Counted from the stretch's first letter, positions 54,259 to 63,553 are shown. The stretch: DNA of 64,000 nt from a bacterium 1XD42-76 (GCA_009917545.1 QZDW01000019.1:1-64000), one strand, 5' to 3'. The notes: generated by a model from the letters alone, not told the origin. Numbers and translations: made by a program.

Positions 54259-54781
54259 AATATTCTCCTATCCTTTTTTTCAGCCGGACGATTTCCCGGT
54301 TTGCCAAAAGTCTGCGCTCCCTCAGCGCATCGCTTCCCCCGGCATTTCCCTCTTTAAGCCTCACCCGCATATCGACCGACTGCAGGGTTCCTGAGCCGGT
54401 TCCGTTTCCGTCCATGTCGATCACTGCCGCCACGGTCAGGCATTCGATGTCATACCCTTCAGCCATGATCTGCAGATCGGTCTCCACTGCCTTCCGGTAG
54501 CTGTCCATAAGTCGGGAAAGCCGCCTTCCGTCTGCGTCCTCAATTTCCTTTTTCAGGAGCTTTACATCATTCTGAAAGGTGATTCGCTCAAATACTCCTG
54601 CAATCTGCTCCTCCAGTCCCGTCAGATTGGTAAAGGGGCGGAACACCAGCAGGATAAAAAGCATTCCAGTAAACAGCCGGAAATATTTCTCATATTTCTT
54701 ATCCGGCAGAAGATTCAACAGCATAGTCATAAAAATGAGGTAAAAGGCCAGACTGCGGATCCATTCAGTAAACCGTTCCAT
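54212..54781 (-). CDS. spoIIIAF: stage III sporulation protein AF
   Basis: The 189-aa product starts with two membrane helices (WIRSLAFYLIFMTMLLNLLP, then FRLFTGMLFILLVFRPFTNL) and continues with a soluble ring-building domain (IMAEGYDIECLTVAAVIDMD). It acts in the spoIIIA channel complex. ATG at 54781 is preferred (GGGGTG 5 nt upstream), giving a start just after the spoIIIAE stop; an earlier in-frame start would overlap spoIIIAE by 23 bp. Confidence 0.9.
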   Translation of the reverse strand: MERFTEWIRSLAFYLIFMTMLLNLLPDKKYEKYFRLFTGMLFILLVFRPFTNLTGLEEQIAGVFERITFQNDVKLLKKEIEDADGRRLSRLMDSYRKAVETDLQIMAEGYDIECLTVAAVIDMDGNGTGSGTLQSVDMRVRLKEGNAGGSDALRERRLLANREIVRLKKRIGEYYGLEEGNITIHLESE

Positions 54782-54785
54782 ATCA

Positions 54786-55958
54786 TCACCCCGCATACCA
54801 GGCAGCATTCGTAAAAGCGCACAGAAGCGCGATCGTCACGCCAAAAAGCGCCAGCGAATACCCTACCATTTTAAGAAGCATTCTGTGCCCCTCTGCCGTC
54901 CCGGACATACATGCCACCAGACGTTTATCACAGACTGGCTGCATAACTGCCGAAGCAGTCTCGTACAAAAGCATCAGCACCAGAAGTTTGATGACCGGAA
55001 TTGCCGTCAGCAGGAGAAGAATCACGATTGCCGCCGCTCCGGCCGTATTTTTTATCAGGATTCCCGACCCCATCACCATCTGAGAAACTGCGCCTGCCCC
55101 TGAGCCAAGCCCTGGTATCATCTGTGCCACACGCATGACGGAGGCATTCTTCAGGGCGTCCGCCTGGGGCAGAACCATACCCTGGATGACATGGAATCCC
55201 ACCACTACGCCAAACAATGCTTTCACTGTCCACTCGATAAACATTTTCAGAAGCCCTGTCATCCTGGAAATCATGTCCTCCCTGTACAGATTTCCGGCCA
55301 GTACCAGCATCATATAGACTCGCATTAAAGGAACCAGAAGCCCGCTGAAAATGCTCTGCACCAGACCGATAGAAGCAATGGTAAATCCGCACATGGCAGA
55401 AGAGGTAATCGCTCCCCCTGCCATCGCTACCGCCAGAAACCATGCTGGCAGAAGCGCGCGCATAAATTCCATAATATCATGAAAAACAGCATCGGCCACA
55501 CGGATACTGGCAAAAAAGCTGGCAGCCAGGAATGTGATCGTCAAAAGGTAGAGTACATAAAACCCGGTTTCCGACACATGCCCGGACCCAAAAATACCGG
55601 TAAAACTGGAAAATATAGCTCCGGTAAAAGCTAACAGCACGACTTGTCCCATCAGTCCGCTGTTCGTCCGGATCTCTGAGAAGAGCGCCTGCCTCAGTCC
55701 GCCGGCTGCCCTGGATAAAAGCTCCGGCAAATCTCCGTTTACCAGCATTTTCATAATCTCTGCAAACGACATGCCCTCTGCTGCACCATCCGGGAGCTTG
55801 TCGAGAAACATCTGTATCTGTGTAACATCAAAATCTGAAAATGTCATCTCCGGCCAGTCCGGTGCTCCACTCTCCTCTGCCCTCACAGGAAGCAGAACAG
55901 CGGCAGCGATCAGAACAGAAAAAATCATAGTATACAAAATACATTTTCTCTTTTTCAT
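54786..55958 (-). CDS. spoIIIAE: stage III sporulation protein AE
   Basis: The 390-aa product has a signal peptide (CILYTMIFSVLIAAAVLLPV), a short external part (WPEMTFSDFDVTQIQMFLD) and about seven membrane segments (for example VVLLAFTGAIFSSFTGIFGS). It is thought to be the membrane pore component of the mother-cell-forespore channel. It overlaps spoIIIAD by 4 bp. Confidence 0.93.
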   Translation of the reverse strand: MKKRKCILYTMIFSVLIAAAVLLPVRAEESGAPDWPEMTFSDFDVTQIQMFLDKLPDGAAEGMSFAEIMKMLVNGDLPELLSRAAGGLRQALFSEIRTNSGLMGQVVLLAFTGAIFSSFTGIFGSGHVSETGFYVLYLLTITFLAASFFASIRVADAVFHDIMEFMRALLPAWFLAVAMAGGAITSSAMCGFTIASIGLVQSIFSGLLVPLMRVYMMLVLAGNLYREDMISRMTGLLKMFIEWTVKALFGVVVGFHVIQGMVLPQADALKNASVMRVAQMIPGLGSGAGAVSQMVMGSGILIKNTAGAAAIVILLLLTAIPVIKLLVLMLLYETASAVMQPVCDKRLVACMSGTAEGHRMLLKMVGYSLALFGVTIALLCAFTNAAWYAG

Positions 55959-56341
55959 CCCATCAACCTCTGCAGCGTTTCCAACAGGGCCAGCAGCACC
56001 GGCGCGCTGACGGCCAGAATCAACAGCTTCCCGAACATCTCGATCTGACTTCCAAGTGCGCCGTATCCGGCGTCCTTACAGATGCCTGATGCAAATTCTG
56101 CAATATAGCTGATACCCAGCATTTTTAAAAGCATACCGAAATAGATGTTCTTTACCTGGATGTATGTTCCAATTTCCCTGACCGTCTCAAGAATCAGCTC
56201 AAGCCTCGAGATTCCTAAAAATACGATCACTAACCCCGCAGTCAGAATCAGATAGACGGAAAACTCCGGCCTCAGCGGCTTTAGCTGCACAGCCAATGCC
56301 ACAGCCACGATCCCCATTACTGCCACCTGAACGATCGTCAT
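55955..56341 (-). CDS. spoIIIAD: stage III sporulation protein AD
   Basis: The 128-aa product is a small polytopic membrane protein (VQVAVMGIVAVALAVQLKPL, YLILTAGLVIVFLGISRLEL, GKLLILAVSAPVLLALLETL) of the SpoIIIAC/AD family. It includes the conserved amphipathic stretch VKNIYFGMLLKMLGISYIAE. It starts 21 bp after spoIIIAC and overlaps spoIIIAE by 4 bp. Confidence 0.93.
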   Translation of the reverse strand: MTIVQVAVMGIVAVALAVQLKPLRPEFSVYLILTAGLVIVFLGISRLELILETVREIGTYIQVKNIYFGMLLKMLGISYIAEFASGICKDAGYGALGSQIEMFGKLLILAVSAPVLLALLETLQRLMG

Positions 56342-56361
56342 CGCTCACGCACCTCCTGTCA

Positions 56362-56556
56362 CTATAGTGCAAACAGATTTTTAATCGTCTCAAACAGCTC
56401 ATATATGTACGGGACAATCCAGAAAAGCACCAGAATCAACCCTGCAAGGCTGGTAAGAAATGCCTGGTCCTCTCTCCCGCTGTGCTTTAGCACCTGGCAC
56501 ATAACCGACACCAGAATTCCCACTGCAGCAATTTTAAAAATCAGATTTACCCCCAT
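56362..56556 (-). CDS. spoIIIAC: stage III sporulation protein AC
   Basis: The 64-aa product is a two-helix membrane protein of the SpoIIIAC/AD family: MGVNLIFKIAAVGILVSVMC and LAGLILVLFWIVPYIYELFE. ATG at 56556 is chosen because GAGGGAG lies 3-4 nt upstream and the length matches the family; longer in-frame readings add a non-conserved N-terminus. Confidence 0.92.
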   Translation of the reverse strand: MGVNLIFKIAAVGILVSVMCQVLKHSGREDQAFLTSLAGLILVLFWIVPYIYELFETIKNLFAL

Positions 56557-56619
56557 GTCTCCCTCTCCATTCCGTTGCCAGGCTTTCTGTCTCTGACGCA
56601 TGTCCTGCCCGGTTCTCTC

Positions 56620-57156
56620 TTATACCAGCATAACCAGCAAAAAAAGGCCTGCCGCCATCCCCAGACAGCGGTAAAGCTTCGTCCGGCTCTCGGATTCCTT
56701 TTTTAAGAAAGCAATCGCTCCTTCTGTCTGTTCCAGATAAAACAGCAGTGTTCTCTCCTGCATATCACGGTCAGCATATCCGAGATTTTCCCCCAGGGAC
56801 GAAAGCGTCTGCCTGTCTGCCGCACTCATGGGGAAATCATCCGGAAGCCGTTCGACCTCTTCTTTCCAGATAGCAAAAAACGGAATCCCGCTCTCCTCCT
56901 CCATCCGTTTCTGTACCCGCAGAAACAGGCTTCCGGGCTCAGCAAACACTCCGCTCCTCCCATTCTGAAAGCGCTTTCCTACCTCTCCCAGCGCCTCCGG
57001 AAGCGTGGCATTGGAATACAGAATCTGCCCCTTCAGATAAAATACCATTTGCCGCAGAAGAAGAAGTATCTGCACCCTCTCCTTCCATTTTTCCGCCGCC
57101 CAAAATCCGCCTGCCATCAAAGCCCCCGCCATCATAAAAATCCCTGCATACCTCAT
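56620..57156 (-). CDS. spoIIIAB: stage III sporulation protein AB
   Basis: The 178-aa product starts with a membrane helix (YAGIFMMAGALMAGGFWAAE) and ends with another (YRCLGMAAGLFLLVMLV); between them is the conserved VQILLLLRQMVFYLKGQILY and TLPEALGEVGKRF. The family is related to type II secretion GspF. ATG at 57156 has AAAGGAGG 9 nt upstream, slightly long but better than the alternative inside spoIIIAA. Confidence 0.92.
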   Translation of the reverse strand: MRYAGIFMMAGALMAGGFWAAEKWKERVQILLLLRQMVFYLKGQILYSNATLPEALGEVGKRFQNGRSGVFAEPGSLFLRVQKRMEEESGIPFFAIWKEEVERLPDDFPMSAADRQTLSSLGENLGYADRDMQERTLLFYLEQTEGAIAFLKKESESRTKLYRCLGMAAGLFLLVMLV

Positions 57157-57188
57157 TCGGTGAGCCCTCCTTTCCTCCGTCTGTCCAC

Positions 57189-58082
57189 TCAGGGATTCCA
57201 AAGTATCTTAAGCTCCCTGTTATAAATTCCGGCCACTGTTCCCGGAGATGGTCGGCCCGAGAGTACTACATATCTGGAAAACATCCCGCTTCGTACCATT
57301 TCCGAGAGCACAGGCTTCCTGCATACATCTTCAATCGTGTTCCCGTGGGCGGTTGCCAGAATCCGGCAGCCGCAGTTCATCACATAGCGGATAGCCTCCA
57401 AATCCGTCTGGCTGCCGATCTCGTCCGCCGCAATCGCGCCCGGAGCCATAGACCGGAGCATCATGAGCATTCCCAGTGCTTTTGGACAGCCATCCATAAT
57501 ATCCGTCCGTCTCCCAAGGTCACATTGTGGGATGCCTTTAAAACAGGCCCCCAGTTCTGAACGCTCGTCCACCACCGACACAGTCATGCCTGCTCCATAG
57601 CAGCTGCCATCCGAAATCTGCCGGATCACATCCCGCAGCATAGTCGTTTTCCCGGCCCCGGGGGGCGAGATAAACAACACGTCCTTCAAGTCCCCGTTTT
57701 CATAAAGCCAGCCGAGAATCCCGTCAGCGCATCCGATGATCTGATGTGCCAGTCGGATATTCAGGCTGGAAATATCCTTAATCGTCCGCAGTCCGTCTCC
57801 GTCCGGCACGGCTCGTCCACAGATACCGACCCTGTGTCCTCCCTCAATCGTCAAAAACCCCTGGCGGATCTCCTCTTCAAATGCGTACAGGGAGTGCTTG
57901 GAAAAAATCTCCATAATTTCCCGAATCAGGTACTTATCCGCAGGCGCGTTCCCGGGCAGACAGCATTCCTTCCCTTCATACAGAAAAGTAACCGGCCGCC
58001 CTGCACGGATACGGATCTCCTGTACCCTCTCCCATTTCGGCCCTGCCTGTACAAATAGTCGTTTCAGTTCTGCAGCATCCAT
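57189..58082 (-). CDS. spoIIIAA: stage III sporulation protein AA (secretion-type ATPase)
   Basis: The 297-aa product is the ATPase of the SpoIIIA complex, related to type II/IV secretion ATPases. Walker A ISPPGAGKTTMLRDVI lies near residue 143; Walker B AIAADEIGSQTDLEAI near 220; and EGGHRVGICGRAVPDGDGL near 82 is typical. It is the first gene of the eight-gene operon. ATG at 58082 has GGGGGAG 6 nt upstream. Confidence 0.94.
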   Translation of the reverse strand: MDAAELKRLFVQAGPKWERVQEIRIRAGRPVTFLYEGKECCLPGNAPADKYLIREIMEIFSKHSLYAFEEEIRQGFLTIEGGHRVGICGRAVPDGDGLRTIKDISSLNIRLAHQIIGCADGILGWLYENGDLKDVLFISPPGAGKTTMLRDVIRQISDGSCYGAGMTVSVVDERSELGACFKGIPQCDLGRRTDIMDGCPKALGMLMMLRSMAPGAIAADEIGSQTDLEAIRYVMNCGCRILATAHGNTIEDVCRKPVLSEMVRSGMFSRYVVLSGRPSPGTVAGIYNRELKILWNP

Positions 58083-58101
58083 CGTTTCTCCCCCTATCTC
58101 C

Positions 58102-58129
58102 AATATATGTGGCACGGACAGGTTTATGC
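58102..58129 (-). promoter_or_regulatory. candidate sigma-E promoter of spoIIIA
   Basis: On the minus strand GCATAAA and CATATATT are separated by 13 bp, 20 bp upstream of the start codon. This approximates the sigma-E consensus (ATA-type -35, CATA-type -10); spoIIIA is known to be sigma-E-dependent in Bacillus. Confidence 0.4.
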
Positions 58130-58145
58130 CCAAAAAGAATTCCCA

Positions 58146-58185
58146 AAATAAAAAAGCAGCAAATCACTCTCCTGTGATTCACTGC
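58146..58185 (-). terminator. terminator between the DUF1700 operon and spoIIIA
   Basis: GCAGTGAATCAC and GTGATTTGCTGC pair on the minus strand, followed by TTTTTTATTTT, 45 bp after the stop of the hypothetical gene. Confidence 0.85.
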
Positions 58186-58229
58186 CTCTCTTCCCCGCCA
58201 GTCCTGACTCTGTTCCCTGTCTTATTCTG

Positions 58230-58994
58230 CTAATTCAGTATAATCCGCCGTCCGTAATATTGGTCCTCATCGAGTATATACGGCAGTGTCTGCGGGTTTA
58301 CCTGTATTTCCACAGACTCCACGTATATGATGTCATAATGGGAAATCCGCCTCTGCTTCAGCTCCTCCAAAATCATATCTTTCATTCCCAGAATCACCCT
58401 CATTTCACTGCCCACACCGTCAACATATAAGTTTAGATATCCCTGTATCACATCTGACCCGTTATCATCCGGTTCCGGGCCGGAGGGCTGCCCGGGCTCC
58501 TGTTCTGGCACGGATTCCGGCTCAGGCCCCATTTCCGGTTCCGAACTGGAGGGCTGCCCGGACTCCTGTTCTGGCACGGATTCCGGCTCCGATTCCACCT
58601 CTGGCTCCTGCCCTGCACTTTCCCGGACTTCGTGCTCCTCTGCCTCCTTTGCGGTCTCCTGATATTCCTCATACGCCAGGTACGGCCTCGCCATTTCCTT
58701 GTTATAAGTCACCACATAGCGGATCGTTCCCTCTGGTACAAAAGTGTTTTCTGTAATCTGGCTGCTCTTAACGCTCCCCCACCTGCTTTTCCCTGTAATA
58801 ATCTTGCCCTTCCCCGGCTCAAAAGCAAAATCAAACGCCTCTGTCACCAGAACATCTGACCCAATCTGTTTTTCTCCCCCATATTCGAAGGAAGAGAACT
58901 CTACGAATGCCACCCCGGCGCCAATTCCACACAAAAGAACGCCCCCGAAAAATACTCCGGCCAATATTTTCTGAATCCTACGCATACGTTTCAC
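58230..58994 (-). CDS. membrane-anchored hypothetical protein with Glu/Pro repeat
   Basis: The 254-aa product has an N-terminal membrane helix (ILAGVFFGGVLLCGIGAGVA), an extracytoplasmic domain, an acidic Pro/Glu/Ser-rich repeat (two units of EPESVPEQE-type sequence, about residues 130-170) and a C-terminal domain (LYVDGVGSEMRVILGMKDMI). No family is recognised. It overlaps the DUF1700 gene by 4 bp and is the last gene of the PadR operon, so it is expected to be controlled by PadR. Confidence 0.6.
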   Translation of the reverse strand: MKRMRRIQKILAGVFFGGVLLCGIGAGVAFVEFSSFEYGGEKQIGSDVLVTEAFDFAFEPGKGKIITGKSRWGSVKSSQITENTFVPEGTIRYVVTYNKEMARPYLAYEEYQETAKEAEEHEVRESAGQEPEVESEPESVPEQESGQPSSSEPEMGPEPESVPEQEPGQPSGPEPDDNGSDVIQGYLNLYVDGVGSEMRVILGMKDMILEELKQRRISHYDIIYVESVEIQVNPQTLPYILDEDQYYGRRIILN

Positions 58995-59980
58995 CCCTCA
59001 TTTCCCGGCCTGCTGCAAGCCATCCCTGGTCTCCACATGAACGTCACCCCCAGGCATGCAAGAGAAAACAAACACATTGTCATTCCCACGCAGCCGATCA
59101 AGACACCCGAAATCGGATAATTCTGTACAATCAGCACCATGAGAAGTCCCAAAACAAACAAACTGAACAGCCCCAGCAGCAGACATATACATATATTCAC
59201 GAGCCAAAAAGCGTTCCACAAGATTCCCGCACTCCAACACACTGCTTTCTTACATACCTGAAATACCGTTTTAGCTGCTTTTCGTATTTTCCGAAAGAAT
59301 GATGGTAGGAACCCGCCCTGACGAACTGCTATTTGGGACGCTGCCTTTCCTCTGCCGGCTCTTCCTTGGGAATGCGGAAGCATTTTTTCTATCTCTTTTG
59401 AAGTCTTTAAGGGCGCGTCGCTATCCTCCCCCATTGTCCCGTAGCCCCCGGAAACCGCAATGTTATCTTCTTCTGCGTTTTCCTGGCCTGTATAAGACAC
59501 AATCCTGTCCTCTTCCATGTTCTTCCCGCCTTCACGATATCCCCACCCATTCCTGTATCCATCCCACTGGTCTCCTGCCCAGCGAAACGGCCTGCTGATC
59601 TGCCTTCCCCCAAATGCAAACATCTGCCGCAGAACATGTCCCAGCTCACAAAAAATCCGGACCGCCTGACTTCCGCTATGTTTCATCCATCCGGAGCCTC
59701 GACTCCATATTTCCCGCCACTTCAGCCTTTTTCTGAATGTAGTTCTGTTCTCTTCCACATTTCTTTCTGCGTAGTCAGCCCTCACGTGGTATACGGTTAA
59801 TATTTCCGCTGTCAATTCCTCCAGTCCTCCGAAATCTGCAATCGCTTCCTCTTCCGGCAGACCGTTTTTTATCTTCATATCAATATGCTGTTCATACTCA
59901 CTGATGATATCCTCCAGCTCATCCCTTTGCAGTACGGACAGTCCCTGTTCCAATTCCCTTAAAAACGTAATCTTATCCAT
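58991..59980 (-). CDS. DUF1700-family membrane protein
   Basis: The 329-aa product starts with the DUF1700 signature MDKITFLRELEQGLSVLQRD, then EYEQHIDMKIKNGLPEEEAI. A basic, probably disordered middle follows (about residues 90-220), and two membrane helices close the protein (CICLLLGLFSLFVLGLLMVL, GCVGMTMCLFSLACLGVTF). DUF1700 proteins regularly sit next to PadR regulators, as here, where the two genes overlap by 8 bp. Confidence 0.82.
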   Translation of the reverse strand: MDKITFLRELEQGLSVLQRDELEDIISEYEQHIDMKIKNGLPEEEAIADFGGLEELTAEILTVYHVRADYAERNVEENRTTFRKRLKWREIWSRGSGWMKHSGSQAVRIFCELGHVLRQMFAFGGRQISRPFRWAGDQWDGYRNGWGYREGGKNMEEDRIVSYTGQENAEEDNIAVSGGYGTMGEDSDAPLKTSKEIEKMLPHSQGRAGRGKAASQIAVRQGGFLPSFFRKIRKAAKTVFQVCKKAVCWSAGILWNAFWLVNICICLLLGLFSLFVLGLLMVLIVQNYPISGVLIGCVGMTMCLFSLACLGVTFMWRPGMACSRPGNEG

Positions 59981-60293
59981 TCCGGCACTCCTTTAAAAAT
60001 TCTCCCACCTTTTCTGTCAGCTCATTCCATTCGCGCTCCAGGGAATCCCGATATAAAACACCGGCTGCCGTTAAGTGATAATATTTCCTCGGCGGTCCCT
60101 CTGTCGATTCCCGCAGATATGTCTCGAAATAGTGCTCGTTTGTCAGGCGCTTCAGGAGTGGATAAATCGTCCCTTCATTCACATCCACCACCTGCGATAC
60201 CTCTCCCACCAGCTCATAACCGTACATATCCCTCTGCCGAACCGACTCCAGAACAATCAGCTCCAGAATCCCTTTCTTAAACTGTGCGTTCAT
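59973..60293 (-). CDS. PadR-family transcriptional regulator
   Basis: The 106-aa product is a PadR winged-helix repressor: FKKGILELIVLESVRQRDMY, YGYELVGEVSQVVDVNEGTI, YPLLKRLTNEHYFETYLRES, EGPPRKYYHLTAAG. It lacks a long effector domain, as small PadR proteins do. It heads an operon with the DUF1700 gene and is probably autoregulated. An inverted repeat lies in its promoter region. Confidence 0.92.
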   Translation of the reverse strand: MNAQFKKGILELIVLESVRQRDMYGYELVGEVSQVVDVNEGTIYPLLKRLTNEHYFETYLRESTEGPPRKYYHLTAAGVLYRDSLEREWNELTEKVGEFLKECRNG

Positions 60294-60313
60294 GTATGTA
60301 CCATACCCCTTCT

Positions 60314-60336
60314 GGTATTTACAATTTTATAATACC
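60314..60336. promoter_or_regulatory. candidate PadR operator
   Basis: GGTATT and AATACC bound an imperfect inverted repeat of 23 bp just downstream of the -10 box, 21 bp before the start codon. Confidence 0.4.
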
Positions 60337-60365
60337 ATATTATATCAATTACTATGTAATGTCAA
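60337..60365 (-). promoter_or_regulatory. promoter of the PadR/DUF1700 operon
   Basis: A perfect TTGACA lies 17 bp upstream of TAATAT on the minus strand (a TATAAT overlaps at 15 bp). Confidence 0.65.
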
Positions 60366-60526
60366 GTACTGAAATGTTTACAGATTTCTTTCTTCTATTG
60401 TTCAAAATCCTGCACAGCAGGATCCTCCGCCTGCAACGGGTCACATAAGCAACATAATTCTTTTCCTCCACAGCGCGGTCCCCGGAGGATTTTATCTCAT
60501 AGGAGACGAAGTTTCCTATAAGACAG

Positions 60527-60566
60527 AAAATGCCATGCAGACAGCAAACCTTCTGCATGGCATTTT
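60527..60566. terminator. terminator downstream of the DUF1266 lipoprotein gene
   Basis: AAAATGCCATGCAG and CTGCATGGCATTTT form a perfect 14-bp stem with T-runs on both strands. It lies 40 bp past the lipoprotein stop; the stretch between it and the PadR promoter has no gene. Confidence 0.85.
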
Positions 60567-60605
60567 ATATTCTTATAAACGCACTTTCACCCGTGTATCC
60601 CTAAG

Positions 60606-61841
60606 TTACCAGGTCTTTTCCAACGTCATCTTAAAGTCAACTGCATAGGGATTGTCCTCTCTGCCCTTCAGATCTTCATAGACCGCGCGGCGCTCATCGC
60701 TGCTCTCCTCGGCCCAATACTCATAACCGCGCAGATAGCTGTCCATCAGGTCATCCCAGGACTCGAAGCCGGACTCTGTCTGTATCATCTGGGCAATTTC
60801 CAGGGATTTATCCAGGGATTCCTCCTCCGTATAATATCCAGCCAGATAATAGAAGCTCAGAAGGTTCATGGCACGGCAGTAATCCCAGCCGTCGATCGCA
60901 TGCTCGCCAAAGCCCTCATACAGGGCATAGGCGGCAGCATAGCTCTCTGCCTCCTCTGCATCCACACTAAAATTATCGAGGATAAAGTCCACACGATCCT
61001 CCGCAGCCTCATTTCCAAGACCACTCTCCTCAAAAACTGCCATGTTCTCGGCAAAGCCCGCACGATGTCCCTCTGCCAGGATCCACTCCAGCGTCTCATC
61101 TGCTGATGCACGATCCGTTACATCCCACCACTCCTTAAGAGACTCGATCTCCAGCTCCATCGTCGTATCGTTCGCCGGAAGTCCTGCAAAGCGGTTGTAA
61201 TCCCATCCGTTTAACTCAGTCAGAACCGCATAGGATGCATTGAACCAGCGGATCGTATCAGACATCTCTGCCGTTGTACGGTCCTCTTCTTCCGGTGCCT
61301 CTTCATGGAAAGTAGAACAGGAGGCCTGGAAGGAAACTTTCATTTTATCATTAATCTTACCGGACAGATATCCGATCGTATAGAATGCATACTCCGACTC
61401 GCCGTATGCCAGATAGAATTCCCCCTTCTGGCCGCCGGAATTCATCTTACATGATACCACCTCAATGCCGGATAAGCCTGGAATCTCAATCGCATCCTCG
61501 GCCTTGATATCCGTCATGTGATAGTTTTCCTCCATGAGCTTTTTCATATCGTCGATGCTTTCTACCGTATACATACCGTTCTTCGGGAACTGCATCAGGA
61601 GCATGCCCTCGCTTCCGTCCTTCTCTCCGGCAGCAAAGGCGGTGTCAACCCCCATATCCTCCGTTTTCCAGTCCTTGTCCATCTTAAGCGTAACGGAACC
61701 GTCCGGCGAAGAAAACTCCGTCATTTCCGCCAGCATCTCTTCCTTCGTCGGCGTCTTTCCACAGCCCGAAAGCAGCATAACTGCAAACAGTACGACCATG
61801 CAGAGTACGCTCAGTCCCCATTTCCTTTGTCTCATTTCCAC
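60606..61841 (-). CDS. lipoprotein with C-terminal DUF1266 domain
   Basis: The 411-aa product has a lipoprotein signal peptide (VLCMVVLFAVMLLSGCGK, with lipobox LSGC near residue 26), a PsbP-like N-terminal domain (SPDGSVTLKMDKDWKTEDMG) and a C-terminal DUF1266 domain (WDYNRFAGLPAN, then WDYCRAMNLLSFYYLAGYYT). GTG at 61841 is preferred: the earlier ATG overlaps the AGGAGG ribosome site itself. It should be anchored outside the membrane. The function is unknown. Confidence 0.8.
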   Translation of the reverse strand: MEMRQRKWGLSVLCMVVLFAVMLLSGCGKTPTKEEMLAEMTEFSSPDGSVTLKMDKDWKTEDMGVDTAFAAGEKDGSEGMLLMQFPKNGMYTVESIDDMKKLMEENYHMTDIKAEDAIEIPGLSGIEVVSCKMNSGGQKGEFYLAYGESEYAFYTIGYLSGKINDKMKVSFQASCSTFHEEAPEEEDRTTAEMSDTIRWFNASYAVLTELNGWDYNRFAGLPANDTTMELEIESLKEWWDVTDRASADETLEWILAEGHRAGFAENMAVFEESGLGNEAAEDRVDFILDNFSVDAEEAESYAAAYALYEGFGEHAIDGWDYCRAMNLLSFYYLAGYYTEEESLDKSLEIAQMIQTESGFESWDDLMDSYLRGYEYWAEESSDERRAVYEDLKGREDNPYAVDFKMTLEKTW

Positions 61842-61951
61842 ACTTGTCCTCCTCATTGAAATTTAATCTTGCTGTTTTATTCTAGCATAAACACTGACAA
61901 TCTACAAGGGCCCCGACGTCACTTTCCGTCGTTTTCACCCGGTTTTAACCG

Positions 61952-61987
61952 CTAAAAGCCGACCAATTCTCCCGGAATCGGTCGGCT
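61952..61987 (-). terminator. terminator after the CDP-glycerol-transferase-like gene
   Basis: AGCCGACCGATTC and GAATTGGTCGGCT pair on the minus strand, followed by TTTTAG, about 145 bp after the stop at 62133. Confidence 0.75.
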
Positions 61988-62132
61988 CTCGTATGTACCT
62001 TTATCAGATTTAGTCTGAATTTGTCTTTTGTTTGAAAAAATTATAACATACTTTTTCGTTGACGTCAATTCCAAATTGTGCTGGAAAAGACTTCCTGTAA
62101 GGACATCTCCCCAGCCGGACAGGGACGGTATT

Positions 62133-63443
62133 TTATTCTTCGTCCTCTTTGTCCTCCTCAAAGTACTGAATCATGATCGGTTTCTCTGTCTGCTTATAAA
62201 GCCATACCAGGGAACTCCAGTCCCCATAGTAGGCATCGCTTAGGCCAATCGCAGGATACATATCGGGCGTATCGTCAAAAATACCGATATGTTCCCCGAT
62301 ATACCACTGCTTCAGATTCTGATATGTCTCATACAAATCCGGGCGCATGGATAAAAGTGTGGACTCCATCAGAGGATGCGGCCTCCACAGAAGCAGTACA
62401 TCATCCCTGCCCTGAAAGAGCTCAAACACTTCTTTCATCTTATCCAGATAATGCTCATTGCCGCGCAGCAGGCTCGTCACAGTCGTATTGTATAAAATGA
62501 CCTTTTTCCCCTCTGCCCTCTGCCGCCATTCCTCCGATATCCCCGCATAGTCGCGGTCTACGGAACGCACCTTGTCGATCTTGGGCGAACCTAAGGGCAG
62601 GAACTTATCCGACACGTCAATCTGCGGATAATGTTCCTTAAAATGTCTGGTATAGTCTTCTTTTTCCTTCTCATTTTGCACAATCACATAGTCAGCATTC
62701 ATCACACCTGCCGTCAGCACATAAGACTCGTCGATCCCATCCCCGCTGAGTACAAAATACGGCACATAGACGAGCTTATCCGTAAACTGCTTTAAATTGC
62801 GCGAATAGAAATAGGGATGGATGGTCGTCACATAATTGCCGTCGTCATAGGGATTATGGATAAAAATAATGTCAGGATGTCTTACCTCAAGATTATAGTC
62901 ATCACAGGATGTAATCGGCACATCGTCCGGAAAATCGCCGCCTTCATAATGCTGCTCGCGCAGGCTTCCGTCCGGATTCTTATCGAAATAGGGGATCGGA
63001 ATCACATACGCATCTGAGTTCTCATCCTCATCGGCTGCCTTCCAGATGCTTTCCAGAGAGTCCCACATGGAAGCCTTATACGGCAGGAAGACGACCTCCT
63101 GCTTATCCGGTATCTCCTGGTTAAAGACTCTCCTGAGGCGTTTTACATGTTTTTTGAGATCATTCATGCGCTCTCTTCTGTCAACGGGATGACTTAACGC
63201 CAGCGCAGTCTGATACAGAGTCTCGCAGTAGGCTTCCAGCTCTTTTACGCAGCTGGTATCATCACCGTATACGGCTTCGATCATGTTGCCCATGCTGACC
63301 GCGCTGTCCTGACAGTCGGAAAGGAGATTCGTCAACTCTTCCTCGTTGACCTGTTTTTTTAAAAGATTCTTTTCCAGTACCTTATTGGCCTGTTCCATCA
63401 AATCGATCACGGAATTTAACTGTTTTCTAATCGCACGGCTCAT
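62133..63443 (-). CDS. CDP-glycerol glycerophosphotransferase-like protein
   Basis: The 436-aa product has a helical N-terminal part (about 110 residues) and a GT-B-type C-terminal part. The C-terminus contains KKVILYNTTVTSLL, VLLLWRPHPLMEST near residue 340 and GLSDAYYGDWSSLVWLYKQT, the pattern of TagF/TagB-type CDP-glycerol transferases that polymerise teichoic-acid-like chains. ATG at 63443 has GGAGG 8 nt upstream; an earlier in-frame start lacks a site. The neighbouring sugar-alcohol dehydrogenase suggests a role in making or using a polyol-phosphate polymer. Confidence 0.75.
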   Translation of the reverse strand: MSRAIRKQLNSVIDLMEQANKVLEKNLLKKQVNEEELTNLLSDCQDSAVSMGNMIEAVYGDDTSCVKELEAYCETLYQTALALSHPVDRRERMNDLKKHVKRLRRVFNQEIPDKQEVVFLPYKASMWDSLESIWKAADEDENSDAYVIPIPYFDKNPDGSLREQHYEGGDFPDDVPITSCDDYNLEVRHPDIIFIHNPYDDGNYVTTIHPYFYSRNLKQFTDKLVYVPYFVLSGDGIDESYVLTAGVMNADYVIVQNEKEKEDYTRHFKEHYPQIDVSDKFLPLGSPKIDKVRSVDRDYAGISEEWRQRAEGKKVILYNTTVTSLLRGNEHYLDKMKEVFELFQGRDDVLLLWRPHPLMESTLLSMRPDLYETYQNLKQWYIGEHIGIFDDTPDMYPAIGLSDAYYGDWSSLVWLYKQTEKPIMIQYFEEDKEDEE

Positions 63444-63553
63444 GTTTGGCTCCTCCAGCGCATTTCGTTCTCTCTGACTTTGTTCTCTAATCTCACGGTC
63501 CTGCCCTGCGGCAGACCGCACGCCCTTTATCCTCTCCTCCGGCAATGCATGCT

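Noticed and set aside
52732-54394. Long open frames antisense to spoIIIAH, spoIIIAG and spoIIIAF
   Set aside because: They mirror GC-rich and repetitive coding sequence, lack ribosome sites and contain no domains.
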